The notes under the pieces are model-generated. The model saw only the letters and a program-made list of their open reading frames with translations, had not been told where the DNA came from and did no database searches. From Adiantum capillus-veneris (Eukaryota > Streptophyta > Polypodiopsida > Polypodiales > Pteridaceae), in NCBI GenBank assembly GCA_014529385.2, contig CM043969.1, positions 73,824,676 through 73,888,675 on the forward strand: DNA of 64,000 nt, given 5' to 3'. This document shows positions 34,040 through 44,102 of this stretch, in pieces; the stretch's first letter is position 1; each line of letters opens with the position of its first letter. The translations under genes and the position numbers were made by a program.

Positions 34040-34340
34040 AGGTACCACATGTAGCAAAACGATGGATGAGCTTATCAGCTAATGCCGACAACGTGTTGAG
34101 GCCATTGTAGAGGATCTGGGTGAGAAGCTGTCGGCCAGAACGGAGGTCTTTCTTGGTGGCGCATGTGTGTACAAGGGGGTAGATGGTCTGTTCTTGAGAA
34201 GCAAAGCCGAAAACCATGGAAATGGAAGCACAGATAGAGTATAGCCTTTGTAGGCTAATGCTCACAGAGAAAGTGAGTGCAACTGGGTTCATTGTCGTCA
34301 CAGAAGCCCGGAAGATGAGAATCCATTGCCACAGTTCTTG
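34040..34340 (-). pseudogene. PPR fragment, minus strand, copy 1
   Basis: The minus-strand frame contains PPR-like text, YPLVHTCATKKDLRSGRQL and ADKLIHRFATCGTLW, two successive ~35-residue repeats. It stands head to head with a plus-strand PPR piece at 34410-34545. A second copy of the whole arrangement lies 497 bp further on. Confidence 0.55.
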
Positions 34341-35085
34341 GCTCTTAGAGCACTTTCTCTTTTTCGTCGAAGGTTGCCTGAAGCAGAGAAAGAAACATCT
34401 TTGTAGGAGTCGATGATTGAGGTTGTTGGAGAAGAATGTCATGCTTGGCAATGCGTTGGTATACATGTATGCTAATTGTGGTGTACTTTGGAAAGCAGAA
34501 CAAGTTTTGGAAATCGCATCCCTGGCCTCTCAGTAACCCACATGGCACACTCAGGAGCAATTGGATCTTCTCCACAAGTAGAAGACACCGTGTTGAGGCC
34601 ATTGTAGAGCATCTGGGTGAGAAGATTTCCGGCCAGAATGGAGGTCTTTCTTGGTGGCGAATGTGTGTACAAGGGGGTAGATGGTCTGTTCTTGTGAAGC
34701 AAAGCCGAATACCATGGAAACGGAAGCACATATAGAGTATAGCCTTTGTAGGTTAATGCACATAGAGAAAGTGAGTGCAACTAGGTTCATTGTCGTCATA
34801 GAAGCTTGGAAGATGAGAATCCATTGCCACCGTTCTCGCCTCTCAGAGCAGTTGCGCTGCTTCGTCGAAGGTTGCCTGAAGCAGAGAAAGAAACATCTTT
34901 GTAGGAGTCGATGGTTGAGGTTGTTCGAGAAGAATGTTGTGCTTGGCAATGCGTTGGTATACATGTATGCTAATTGTGGTGTACTTTGGAAAGCACAACA
35001 AGTTTTGGAAATCGCATCCCTGGCCTTTCAATAACCCACGTGGCACACTCAGGAGCAATTCGATCTTCTCCACAAGCAGTTCGTA
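34092..35085. repeat. Tandem duplication of a 497-bp unit holding opposed PPR fragments
   Basis: CGTGTTGAGGCCATTGTAGAG starts at 34092 and 34589; GTAGGAGTCGATG(A/G)TTGAGG recurs at the same offset. Each unit carries a minus-strand PPR piece followed by a plus-strand PPR piece (GNALVYMYANCGVLW). Copies differ at perhaps 5-8 per cent of positions. Confidence 0.85.
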
Positions 35086-36202
35086 GGTTACAGAGCTTGT
35101 TGGCCAGTATGTATGTTAAGTGCGGTGCACTTGTCAGGGCACAACAAGTTGTTGATGAGCTTCCAGTCTGGGATGTCGTCGGTGGTCGGACTGCACTTAT
35201 TGCAGGATATGCCCAACATGGTCAGGGTCACAAAGCTCTGGGCTGTTTTCATTGCTTGCGAAGCGAGGGCCTCTCTCCGGATGCGGTCACCTATGCTTGT
35301 GCCTTGAAGGCATGCGGTACTATTCAAGGCGTTGATCTGGGTAAAAAAATTCATGACGAGATTTCTAATCAGAGGTTGTTGGAGAAGAATGTCATGCTTG
35401 GCAATGCATTGGTATACATGTATGCTAATTGTGGTGTATTTTGGAAAGCACAACAAGTTCTGGATGAGCTTCCCAACCGAGATGTCATCTCTTGGACTGC
35501 ATTAATTGCAGTATATGCCTAACAAAGCCAGGGCCAGGGCCAGGAAGCTTTGAATTGTTTCCATTGTATGCGAAGTGAGGGTTTCTCTCTAGATGCAGTC
35601 ACCTGTGATTGCATTTTGAAGGCTTGTGGCATTATGTGAGACATTGTATGGGCAAACAAATTCACGATGAGATTGTCAATCAGGGATTGTTGTAAAGAAC
35701 TGTCACGCTTGGCAATGATTTGGTTGATATGTATGCCAAGTGTGGTGCACTTTTGAAAGCTCAACAAGTTCTTGATGAGCTTCCTGATCGAGATGCGGTC
35801 TCTTGGAATGCATTGATTGCAGGTTATGCCCAACAGGGGCAGGGCCAAGAAGCATTGGGATGTTTCCAGCGGGTGCGAAGCGAGGGCTTCTCTCCAGATG
35901 CAGTCACCTATGCTTGCATTTTGAAGGCATGTGGCACTTTGAAAGACGTCAACACAGGAAAACAAATTCATGATGAGCTTGTTAGTCGGGGATTGCTCAA
36001 CAAAAATGTCGTGCTTGGTAATGCTTTGGTTGACATGTATGCCAAGTGTAGTGTACTTTCCGAAGCACAACAAGTTCTTGACGAGCTTTATGTCTGGGAT
36101 GCAGTCTCTTGGAATGCATTGATTGCAGGATATGCCCAACAAGATCAGGGCCAGGAAGTGCTTGGCTGTTTTCATCAGATGCAAAGTGCCTTTCACAGTT
36201 GA
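35060..36202 (+). pseudogene. PLS-type PPR protein, interrupted
   Basis: Successive PPR repeats can be read: MYVKCGALVRAQQVVDELP, TALIAGYAQHGQGHKAL, SPDAVTYACALKACGTIQG, NALVYMYANCG, then again VDMYAKCGALLKAQQVLDELP and so on. These repeats bind RNA base by base, usually in organelles. A TAA at 35520 (YA-stop-QSQGQGQEAL, Gln expected) and a frameshift between 35640 and 35720 break the chain; it ends at 36202 without E or DYW domains. The near-identical neighbouring repeats are the style of fern PPR genes. No start or transit peptide is visible because the 5' end is rearranged. Confidence 0.85.
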
Positions 36203-36795
36203 GCACCATCGTTCTTGATTCCACCAAATTTGGACGTATGAAGCGATGAGTGAATTTTGATAGTCTTTGAATTGACACAAGCTGAATTATAAAAATTCCC
36301 ACTTCTTCCTAAAGTTCCTCCACCCAAATAGTTACAAGCTTATCTCCTTCATCCTCCATTGTCGTCTCTTGCAGCGGGTTAAGAGCAGGAGATGCCCAGC
36401 ATTGTTGATGCAAGGTGCATCGATGACAGACATTCAATCGCACGGTGAGTAAGCATTATCATTCTGTGATTTTTGACATTTTTGACACTGCGAACGCAGT
36501 TAATGAACACACTGAGATTGCACGCTGCCGTGGGAATGGCACGTTCCCTCGTATTATTAAAATTGGGGAGGACTGTGCAAACTCCCCCATGCAAGGAAAC
36601 TTGCATGTTTTGTTTTTTTTTGAAACATAAAAATTGGAACAACAAACAATTAATAACATTGACATCTTGTATGATTACGAACATTGAGCTTGACAAACCT
36701 CTAACCCTCCTCATGGTTTTCTACAAGGTACCCCTCTGATGCACTACGATCGGTATCTCATTCTTTTGAGGTACACCTTTGAACCACGGCAATCA
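36203..36795. other. No gene recognised
   Basis: About 600 bp downstream of the PPR pseudogene. Overlapping frames on both strands near 36450-36700 show no family resemblance. Confidence 0.4.
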
Positions 36796-36800
36796 GTGGC

Positions 36801-36896
<96 letters not shown>
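36801..36896. repeat. (CT)n microsatellite, ~95 bp
   Basis: An uninterrupted CT run of about 47 copies. Confidence 0.97.
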
Positions 36897-36898
<2 letters not shown>

Positions 36899-37670
36899 CT
36901 TTCATAAATTTTTTACTTGAGAAATTTTTAATGGCATATATAGTTTTCAATATTTTGCTCGAGAAAGATTTAGAAGAGTTACGGCAATAAGGAGAGGATG
37001 CCTCACTGGTATCTAGAGGGGGGCGTATGCATGTAACTATGGATCGCTATGAGGTACCTTGTGATTACCAAATATCGACAGCTGCCTTTTGGTTTGAAAG
37101 AGCTTGCTAAGATTTCAATATGGGTCTTAATGCATCCGTGCAAACACCTTAAGAGCCAAGACAGGATCAATAGGAATTGTCGTTGTTGATTGTTTCACTT
37201 TGATTTGGGTCTACAATGCAATCTTGAAGAGTTAGTTTTGTTGGGACTTTGTGAAATAGAATGATCGGAATGTCGTAAAAAGAGGCTGGGATACACACGT
37301 TCTTGGAGAAGCTCCTCAAAAGTTCAAGAGTGGTATAGAAGCTCTTATGCGATTGAAAGTAGATAATCCAAAATTCAATGACCAATACTATCCTCCAAAA
37401 TTGCAAACTTGATGGTTTGTACATATTTGTGATGAATTAGATTTGAAAGAATTCACCTTCGAATTTGAATCTGCTTCTCACATTTTCAGCCATGACCTAT
37501 ACCTACATACATTCCGCTCCTTGAGCATTGAGAGTCACTTATCCATATAGTTCATCACATGTATCTTTTGGTCCCATACATCATATTTACCACCCAAAAC
37601 GATATAAAAAATCACATGTACCTTTGGTCCTACAGGTCATATTTGTCCATCCAGGACGATAATAAAAAAT
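36897..37670. other. No gene recognised
   Basis: AT-rich; a minus frame at 37167-37424 has no recognisable motif. Confidence 0.35.
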
Positions 37671-37672
<2 letters not shown>

Positions 37673-37727
<55 letters not shown>

Positions 37728-37746
37728 CCCCCCCCCCTGCCCCCCA
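37673..37746. repeat. (CT)n followed by poly-C
   Basis: About 25 CT copies and a short C run. This is the same CT-then-C composition as at 28014-28092. Confidence 0.95.
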
Positions 37747-37859
37747 AGTTTTTGTCTTCTAGAGGTTCTTGTTTTCTCTTACCCTCGGACTTTGCGGCTA
37801 ACGGAGCACTCTAGTTTCTGTCTTGGAGAAGGACCATAGATGGTGATGAATCTACTCAT

Positions 37860-37990
37860 GGTTGATATGGGAAGAAACAAGTAGAAACAGGATGATTGCA
37901 GAAACAAGCAAAAACCGGTAGGTGATAGGTGATTGCAGATACAGGCAGGTGATTGCAAAAATAGGTGATTGCAGAAACAGGCTGCTGATA
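37860..37990. repeat. Short irregular repeat of GATTGCAGAAACAGG
   Basis: The phrase recurs about five times with variants (GATTGCAGATACAGGCAGGT, GATTGCAAAAATAGGT). It is minor and non-coding. Confidence 0.6.
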
Positions 37991-38497
37991 TGTCGAAACG
38001 GGATGACAGTAAAAACAGTGCGTTGAACCAACTGAAGGGGAATTCTAGTGAAACCGTCATGAATGCACCTCTATTTTATGAATGATCACATAAGTTTAAA
38101 AATTGATGCACTAAATCTTGCCATCATAAAAATAATGCTAAACAAAAGAAGGCTACGGACTAGATCTCTCTCTCTCTCTCTCTCTAGTTCTCCATCTCTA
38201 ACTCTAGAAAAGGCCTGCCCATAAAGGTGCATTATTCCCAACAAAGGGAGGGGAGAGAAAAGAGAGTGGGAAATCTTCACATAATGAAATTATAGAGGGA
38301 CTAATATTGATTTGAATACCTTATATAAATTAGAGACTTGAAAAACACTCAAAAAATAACAATCTAAACTTGATGTGGTACGCCTGCTTAGAACATTCTC
38401 ATTGCAAGGCCCTCTCTCAAGAACAGAGAGAAGATGAACAAATCGAAAAAAACGGCAAAGCCTCAGAGGTACATATCTCTTCTCCACTGGCTATGCC

Positions 38498-38566
38498 ATG
38501 CTCAAAAAAATACCTCAAAAGCAGGCTGCGCCGGCGTGCCCTTCTTTTGGGGTGTTTTTTGACATT
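38498..38566. repeat. Foldback element H, copy 1
   Basis: Imperfect inverted repeat: CTCAAAAAAATACCTCAAAAG, then a GC-rich cap with GCGCCGGCG, then CTTTTGGGGTGTTTTTTGACAT in pairing order. Related copies are at 42323-42399 and 43969-44042. Confidence 0.8.
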
Positions 38567-38689
38567 TTGTTTTCCTTTTGGGTTGCGCATCTGCAAGTAT
38601 TTCTTGAGCGGTTTCAGTTTTCAGTGTTTGGGTCGATTCAAGCTAGAGACAACGTTTGGTTCAGATTTTCAAATTTGGCATGATGCTAT

Positions 38690-38838
<149 letters not shown>

Positions 38839-39540
38839 CGGTTAGTAACCCCGGGCTGCCCTTATCTGACCAAGAAAGGAAGGTTCGGCCTTGTGATCGT
38901 GCTACAGAACGGGCTCCGTGTTGCAGCCATTTTTCTGTTTCCTCATAGAAATGGTTGTGTCAAAGAGGGCTCTACATTTATAACTAAGGTTAAATTTCCA
39001 ATTCGCAAGTAGTGATTGGAAAATGCAACAATTGTCGATTTTGGCTCTCAGAATAATCCTTTCCAGAACAATTCTTGGGCTTGTCAGATAATGCATATTG
39101 GACATGTAAAGTGGGTGTGAGTCTCATTATTAAAAAATGAAGTGTTTTCAAGAGAGGCACTCATTGTAGCAATGAAACGTGACCTCTTATCTCTGCACGA
39201 CTTTTATGTTCTGAGCATGGTTATTGTAGGAAATACATTGGATCGTGTGGAGAATGAACTTAGTTGAGCATGGCACAATCGAATTTTGAATAGTTTAAGT
39301 TTGGCTCAATGCCGAGCGTCAATGGGAGTAGTCTTTTCTGTTGGCATATTTCTTGCATGCTCTCATATCTTTGGGAGAAGATTACTGCTGTTGCTTGGTA
39401 CATGGATGACCAGATTTGTCTAGCTTATTTTGGCTCAATGAGGGGGTTGTTGTGTGTTTGTGATTGTGACTTTGAGGAATGATGTTGTGCAAGGCCAGAA
39501 GACATGAATTTAGTTGAGTTTGTGGTTCAGGCTTAGTTTG

Positions 39541-39812
39541 TGTTGGAACGAGGGGCTATGGGGGATGCAGCCTGAGGGAAGCCATGGCGTGGAGGAAGCA
39601 CAGCAGAAGGCGAGAGAGAGGGCAGGAGTCAACACAGTAGAAAAAGAACAACGCTATTCTAATTTTATTAAAGGGAAGCCTTTACATAGTCATTGGAAGG
39701 TGATGCCTACCACACCTTTTCCACATGCAAACTCAACTAATCTGCTGGTCTATAGCTGCATGCCTTGAGTCTTGTTCTCACGGGCTGACCGAAAGCGGGC
39801 TTGAACCCAACA
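39541..39812 (-). repeat. 3' LTR of the TRIM-like element
   Basis: 272 bp. It differs from the other LTR at AATTTTATTA / AATCTTATTA and GACCGAAAGC / GACCAAAAGC; both are transitions. Confidence 0.95.
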
Positions 39813-39822
39813 ATCCCCCCCT
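39811..39822 (-). other. Polypurine tract of the TRIM-like element
   Basis: The minus strand reads GAGGGGGGGATT, overlapping the LTR start TGTTGG. It would prime plus-strand synthesis. Confidence 0.8.
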
Positions 39823-40496
39823 CAAGCCCGAACTAGACAAGCAACTCATGATACCTCGAGTTTTTGGTGTACTCGTCAACCGTGAGTTTTAGGTTTTCTC
39901 ACAACCAAAGGATTTCTGGTGTATCCATAACCCTGGTGCTAGATCAGTAACCCCCCCTTGAACAGATAGGGTGTAGGTCAAAAAAAGTTAGCTACCAAAA
40001 ATGGAGTTTTTGGTTCACTACCAAACCTTGGGTTTAAGGTGTACCCAGTAACCTCATGAGAAGTGAAAAAACGGGCTGAGAACTAAGAAAAATGGGAGGT
40101 CTTACCACTCATGTGTGGCAGTGTCTAGAGCCCGTACAATTTTGACATGATGACAACTGACAAGCATGACAATCACTGGCAACAAATAGTGTAAAAGAGA
40201 CTATGACTGAAAATATGTCATTGTGTAGACAACATAACAATAACAAATCTAGGACACTAAACAAGGATGAATCCGTATACCACGTTCTTGATTCAAGTCT
40301 TCGTGCATGACAACTGGTACTTCATGGCTCCAAAATATCCTCTTCTTCATGTCTCTCGAGGACAACTCATATGTAAACCATTGAATTGCTAGAAGAACCT
40401 TCAGCACATATATGGTATGTTGTTTGTGCCAATTTTTGAATTTCTGCCGAACATTTCGAATCCCCCAATACTCCTTTGCATCCATGCTATAACAAA

Positions 40497-40962
40497 GTTT
40501 TGAGATGCCATAGGGAACTGGCACCACTTGTGAGGTGGTACACATATGCATCTTGAGATGCTGTGAAAATTGCCCAAAAAATGTTCCTTTACTGCTTGCC
40601 TTTTGAGATGCAAGGATCTCACCGCCTTGTAGAACCGCTGCAAGAAGCACAGCGTTTTGAGATGCTTGCGAAACTGTGGAGTATTGCTGCCTTCTACAGT
40701 GGCGTTTTGAGATGCTATTTTCGCTGACAAGTTGAGCTTGCGACCTGGCCTAGCCCCCCAGATGCAGCGTTTTGATATGCTGTTGGAGGCACCGCCTAGG
40801 GTTGTCTCTGACACTGCGTACTGCTCCAACAATGGCGTGCTAAGTTGTCACTACAAGTGCCGAGTTCTCTTGCATTTTGAGATGCCCGCAGAAGCGCCTA
40901 CCTGTGATGAGGTCCACCTTGCCTAGGGCAGCCACTGCAGCACTGAGCGTCTTGATATGCTA
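40497..40962 (-). repeat. ~51-bp periodic TTTTGAGATGC motif inside the TRIM-like element
   Basis: The motif (variants TCTTGAGATGC, TTTTGATATGC) starts near 40498, 40550, 40601, 40654, 40704, 40770, 40874 and 40950. Gaps are 52, 51, 53, 50, 66, 104 and 76 bp. The first five are clearly periodic at ~51 bp; the 104 gap is two periods. The sequence between motifs is not conserved. Confidence 0.8.
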
Positions 40963-40992
40963 CGCCTTTCCTTGCCCGCCTGAGAGCCTGAT

Positions 40993-41004
40993 GCTCTGAT
41001 ACCA
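40993..41004 (-). other. Primer binding site of the TRIM-like element, initiator-Met type
   Basis: The minus strand reads TGGTATCAGAGC, the exact canonical copia site, 2 bp inside the LTR. Confidence 0.95.
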
Positions 41005-41006
41005 GT

Positions 41007-41278
41007 TGTTGGAACGAGGGGCTATGGGGGATGCAGCCTGAGGGAAGCCATGGCGTGGAGGAAGCACAGCAGAAGGCGAGAGAGAGGGCAGGAGTCAACA
41101 CAGTAGAAAAAGAACAACGCTATTCTAATCTTATTAAAGGGAAGCCTTTACATAGTCATTGGAAGGTGATGCCTACCACACCTTTTCCACATGCAAACTC
41201 AACTAATCTGCTGGTCTATAGCTGCATGCCTTGAGTCTTGTTCTCACGGGCTGACCAAAAGCGGGCTTGAACCCAACA
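41007..41278 (-). repeat. 5' LTR of the TRIM-like element
   Basis: 272 bp, near-identical to 39541-39812, and flanked on the outer side by the GTTTG target copy. Confidence 0.95.
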
Positions 41279-42322
41279 GTTTGAAGATCCTTTGTTTGTA
41301 GATCGTTTGCAGATCGTTTGCTTGTAGATGATCTATTGGGGGATTTATTGTAGGTTGATCACTTATTTGCTCAGGAATGGTGAGACTTGGCTCGTTGTGC
41401 TTTTCTTTAAGAGTGAATGTGGGCTACGGACGAGGGGGGAGCCTAGGTAAGCAGTACATGCAAGGAAAGGGTTAGGCAAAAGCCGTGGCAAAGGACAACT
41501 TCCATAGTGACAATGAGTACCATGAATGAGAAGACCTTTTTGTTATAAAACTGCTTTCCTACTTATACAATACCTAAGCAGGGACTTGGTGTATGGGTGA
41601 GAAGATTTTGAAAATGGAAAATCAGGGCAGGTCATATCAAACTGGACAAAATATAATTGTTTTTTATTGTCCAGGACGTCTGTTGTGACGATGTTTTTCT
41701 GGATTGGGAGGGTTTTAGGTGGGAAGTTGGTGTGATCAAGAATGGGGGGCAAATTTTAGATTTTGGATTGTCTGTTCGAACTTTGCACCTCCTGATCAAT
41801 CAGATCCTGTTTTGAGTGATCATCGTTTGTCTCTCTATTGATAGAGATATATTGTAGGCATTTAAAGGGCGACCTGATGCTGGATGAAGGTAAACAATTG
41901 TTGAAAACCCAGATTAGGATGGCCAAGTAGCTTTGCGTTGTCCATAACTAGAAAAATTGTTGAGTAATTCCTGAGATTGTTGTTGTTTCTGCTTTTATTA
42001 GGCAAAGTGAGGATGTAGGTGTAACAGTAGTGTTGTACAAATCAGGTAAGAGGAAGGCCCTTGAAGACCTGAGCTATTTCATTGTGGGCAATGTGGGCGA
42101 CCAGTGGAGTGATCTTTCGGGATACTCGGTGGGGAGAAAATACGCACTTATTTCCTTGTACTCTCTTTAGCACATACGCACAGATTGTTAATACAAACAT
42201 TAGAATCTGTAAGGGTGGGTCTACTGCAGGACAACCTAATTGAAATGGTAGCTCCATTCAAGTGTTGCCTCATGTGAATGTTTTGGCCTGTATAATGTCT
42301 TGGCTCACGAGTGTATTAGCCT

Positions 42323-42399
42323 ACAAAATGCAAAAAAAACACCTCAAAAGCAGGGCGCGCCGGCGCGGCCTGCTTTTGGGGTGTTTTTTTGCATTTTGT
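42323..42399. repeat. Foldback element H, copy 2 (near-perfect hairpin)
   Basis: Arms of about 32 bp (42323-42354 starting ACAAAATGC, and 42368-42399 ending GCATTTTGT) pair almost perfectly. The cap CGCGCCGGCGCG is itself a 12-bp perfect palindrome. The flanks CCTGTATAAT (left, 42287) and TTATACAGG (right, 42404) also pair, extending the foldback. Confidence 0.92.
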
Positions 42400-42512
42400 T
42401 TTTTTATACAGGCTGTTTTTTTGACCGAGGTGAGAGGTTGTTCAGGTGTCCCATTATTTACACTTGCATTTGCTTAGTGAATTTCCTCTGCTAATACGCT
42501 TCAAAGAACCAC

Positions 42513-43227
42513 TCAGATTGGCAGGCACTTGCTAGGAAAGATTGCTGCTCTCCATACTCTTTGAAGAAGAGACTTGACCCACGATTGCATTCTCGACAAT
42601 CGGCCTTGAATTCCTCCTCCCAAGGCCTTGAATTCTAGAGGACTGCCCCCAAAACTCCTAGCATTGGAGGGACCCTTTATAGAATCATCCTCCAATGTAA
42701 AGCTGGTTATTGACTCAGAATCGCTCCCTTGTTCGACCTCGTTTTGACTCTCCCTCTCTTCCATGATCTCCTCTATTTGACTTGCAATCTTCATCAAGGT
42801 CATGTACATTGCAGTGTTCAAAATAGGGTATTGCTGCCAATAAATGCAAAGAATATGCTTTTCACTGCATAATTCATTTCCACATATGGGGTCACTTTGA
42901 TTACAGAGAAGGACAACAACCGTCCTTTCCCAGCCTTCGCAGTCGGGGGGAGGGGGGCAGTGCATCTCCATCGTCTTTTGACTGTACCTTCTGCGCCAGA
43001 ATGATCCCTGTAGGTGAACGTATGTGCACCACATCACCATTCCTTGCAGTGCCTGCTCCCCCATGGCTTCCGGCTTTCGTTGGTCGCCAAGGGGTCACGG
43101 GCATTACAGGGACTGTTCCATACACCTTCAAATGTTTCATGATGGAAACCAATCTATGTATGCCCTTATTTGTTTCCTCCATATGGTGTTTAAGAACAGG
43201 TAGAGTATGAGTTTTGGTGATACCCAT
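42513..43227 (-). CDS. Unknown protein fragment, two overlapping frames
   Basis: Not recognised. On the minus strand a frame from 43227 (TVPVMPVTPWRPTKAG, NGDVVHIRSPTGIILAQKV) reads to about 42960. A shift at a C/G-run (42946-42957) then leads into CEGWERTVVVLLCNQSDPIC, ILNTAMYMTLMKIASQIEEI and an acidic Ser-rich tail to 42513. Codon use looks protein-like, and the two halves join naturally if the homopolymer lost or gained a base. It could be an exon of a minus-strand gene or part of a transposon. Confidence 0.4.
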
Positions 43228-43350
43228 TGCAAGAGCTCCACCTCACGTGCTTTGAATAGCTTATATCTTTGTGAATAATTAGAGTATATGAGTTTTAGTG
43301 ATGCCCATTGCCTGAGATCCACCTCACGTGCTTTGAATAGCTTTTATCTT
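43202..43350. repeat. Two tandem ~79-bp units
   Basis: AGAGTAT(AT)GAGTTTT...CACCTCACGTGCTTTGAATAGC appears at 43202-43270 and 43281-43350. A similar duplication (ATTTTAGCTGACTGGCCTCAAG) occurs at 43450-43580. Confidence 0.85.
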
Positions 43351-43960
43351 TGGCATTTACTAAACATTTACTCCAGTCATAATGCAAATAAGATGCTTTT
43401 CGCTGCATTTATCCGTGAATGGATATTCAAGTTAGCGGTTTCCGTATCAGATTTTAGCTGACTGGCCTCAAGATTTTAGCTGACTGCAAGATTTTAGTGG
43501 CTTCTCGTCCATGTTTTTATTGATGGCTCAGAGTAGGATATTCTGTGTCAGATTTTAGTTGACTGGCCTCAAGATTTTATCTGCCTTAAATGTAAGCTAG
43601 CTTCCGGTTGCTTGCTCATGATATCTTGAATCATTTCACATAGCAGAGTTACTTTCATCTACCTTTGCTTAATTATGCACGGGGCCTAATTCTGCAGAAT
43701 CTAATGGACAATGAAATGATTTCCAGCTACTGCTGGTGTATGGCATGTTGACTAGCATCCTAAAGTTTTAGCATCTCAGCGGCATTCAATTGAAAGCCAA
43801 GTGTTGCTTGCAGCTGTTCATTTCTATAATAATAAAAGTATAATAAAAGCTATAATATATTAGATTATATTGGTGATCATGTCATATAATTTCTCTCTGT
43901 TTGAAATGCAATAGCTTGTTAACAGATTAGTAGAAACTGCATGTATAAATGCCAGTATAA
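43351..43960. other. No gene recognised
   Basis: The stretch lies between the unknown minus-strand frame and the methyltransferase-like gene. It may contain that gene's promoter and 5' exon(s), which I could not define. Confidence 0.3.
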
Positions 43961-43968
43961 ATGGCCTG

Positions 43969-44042
43969 CAAATTGCAAAAAAAAAACCCCAAAAGCAGGG
44001 GGTGTCAGCACGGCCTACTTTTAGGGTGTTTTTTTCAATTTG
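43969..44042. repeat. Foldback element H, copy 3, just upstream of the methyltransferase-like gene
   Basis: CAAATTGCAAAAAAA...CCCCAAAAGCAGGGGG, a short cap, then CGGCCTACTTTTAGGGTG...TCAATTTG. It ends 60 bp before the splice acceptor of the first exon I can define. Confidence 0.8.
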
Positions 44043-44102
44043 TTTTTTTTCAATTTGAGATGTTTTTTTAACAAAGACTTTTTTACTTGTGTCTCTCTGC
44101 AG

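Larger units (their letters stand above)
39541..41278 (-). mobile_element. TRIM-like short LTR retrotransposon, complete, young
   Basis: Two 272-bp LTRs (39541-39812 and 41007-41278) begin TGTTGG and end CCAACA or equivalent, and differ at only two positions that I could find. Target-site duplication is GTTTG (39536-39540 and 41279-41283), exact. On the minus strand the primer site (TGGTATCAGAGC, 40993-41004) and a polypurine tract (GAGGGGGGGATT, 39811-39822) sit at the proper ends. The interior is 1194 bp with no gag or pol. Total length is 1738 bp. Movement would need proteins of an autonomous copia element. It is the best-preserved element in the window. Confidence 0.93.
39420..42110 (+). 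pseudogene. LINE-like remnant (endonuclease / RT start) interrupted by the TRIM element
   Basis: Weak evidence. At 41780-41837 a frame reads APPDQSDPVLSDHRLSLY, and SDH near the end of such a stretch is typical of the LINE endonuclease. At 42010-42080 GVTVVLYKSGKRKALED resembles the RT entry of plant LINEs. Left of the TRIM, 39460-39530 reads CDCDFEECCARPEDMN in shifting frames, reminiscent of GDFNE. The pieces lie in the right order if the TRIM at 39541-41278 is removed. It could be chance similarity. Confidence 0.35.
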
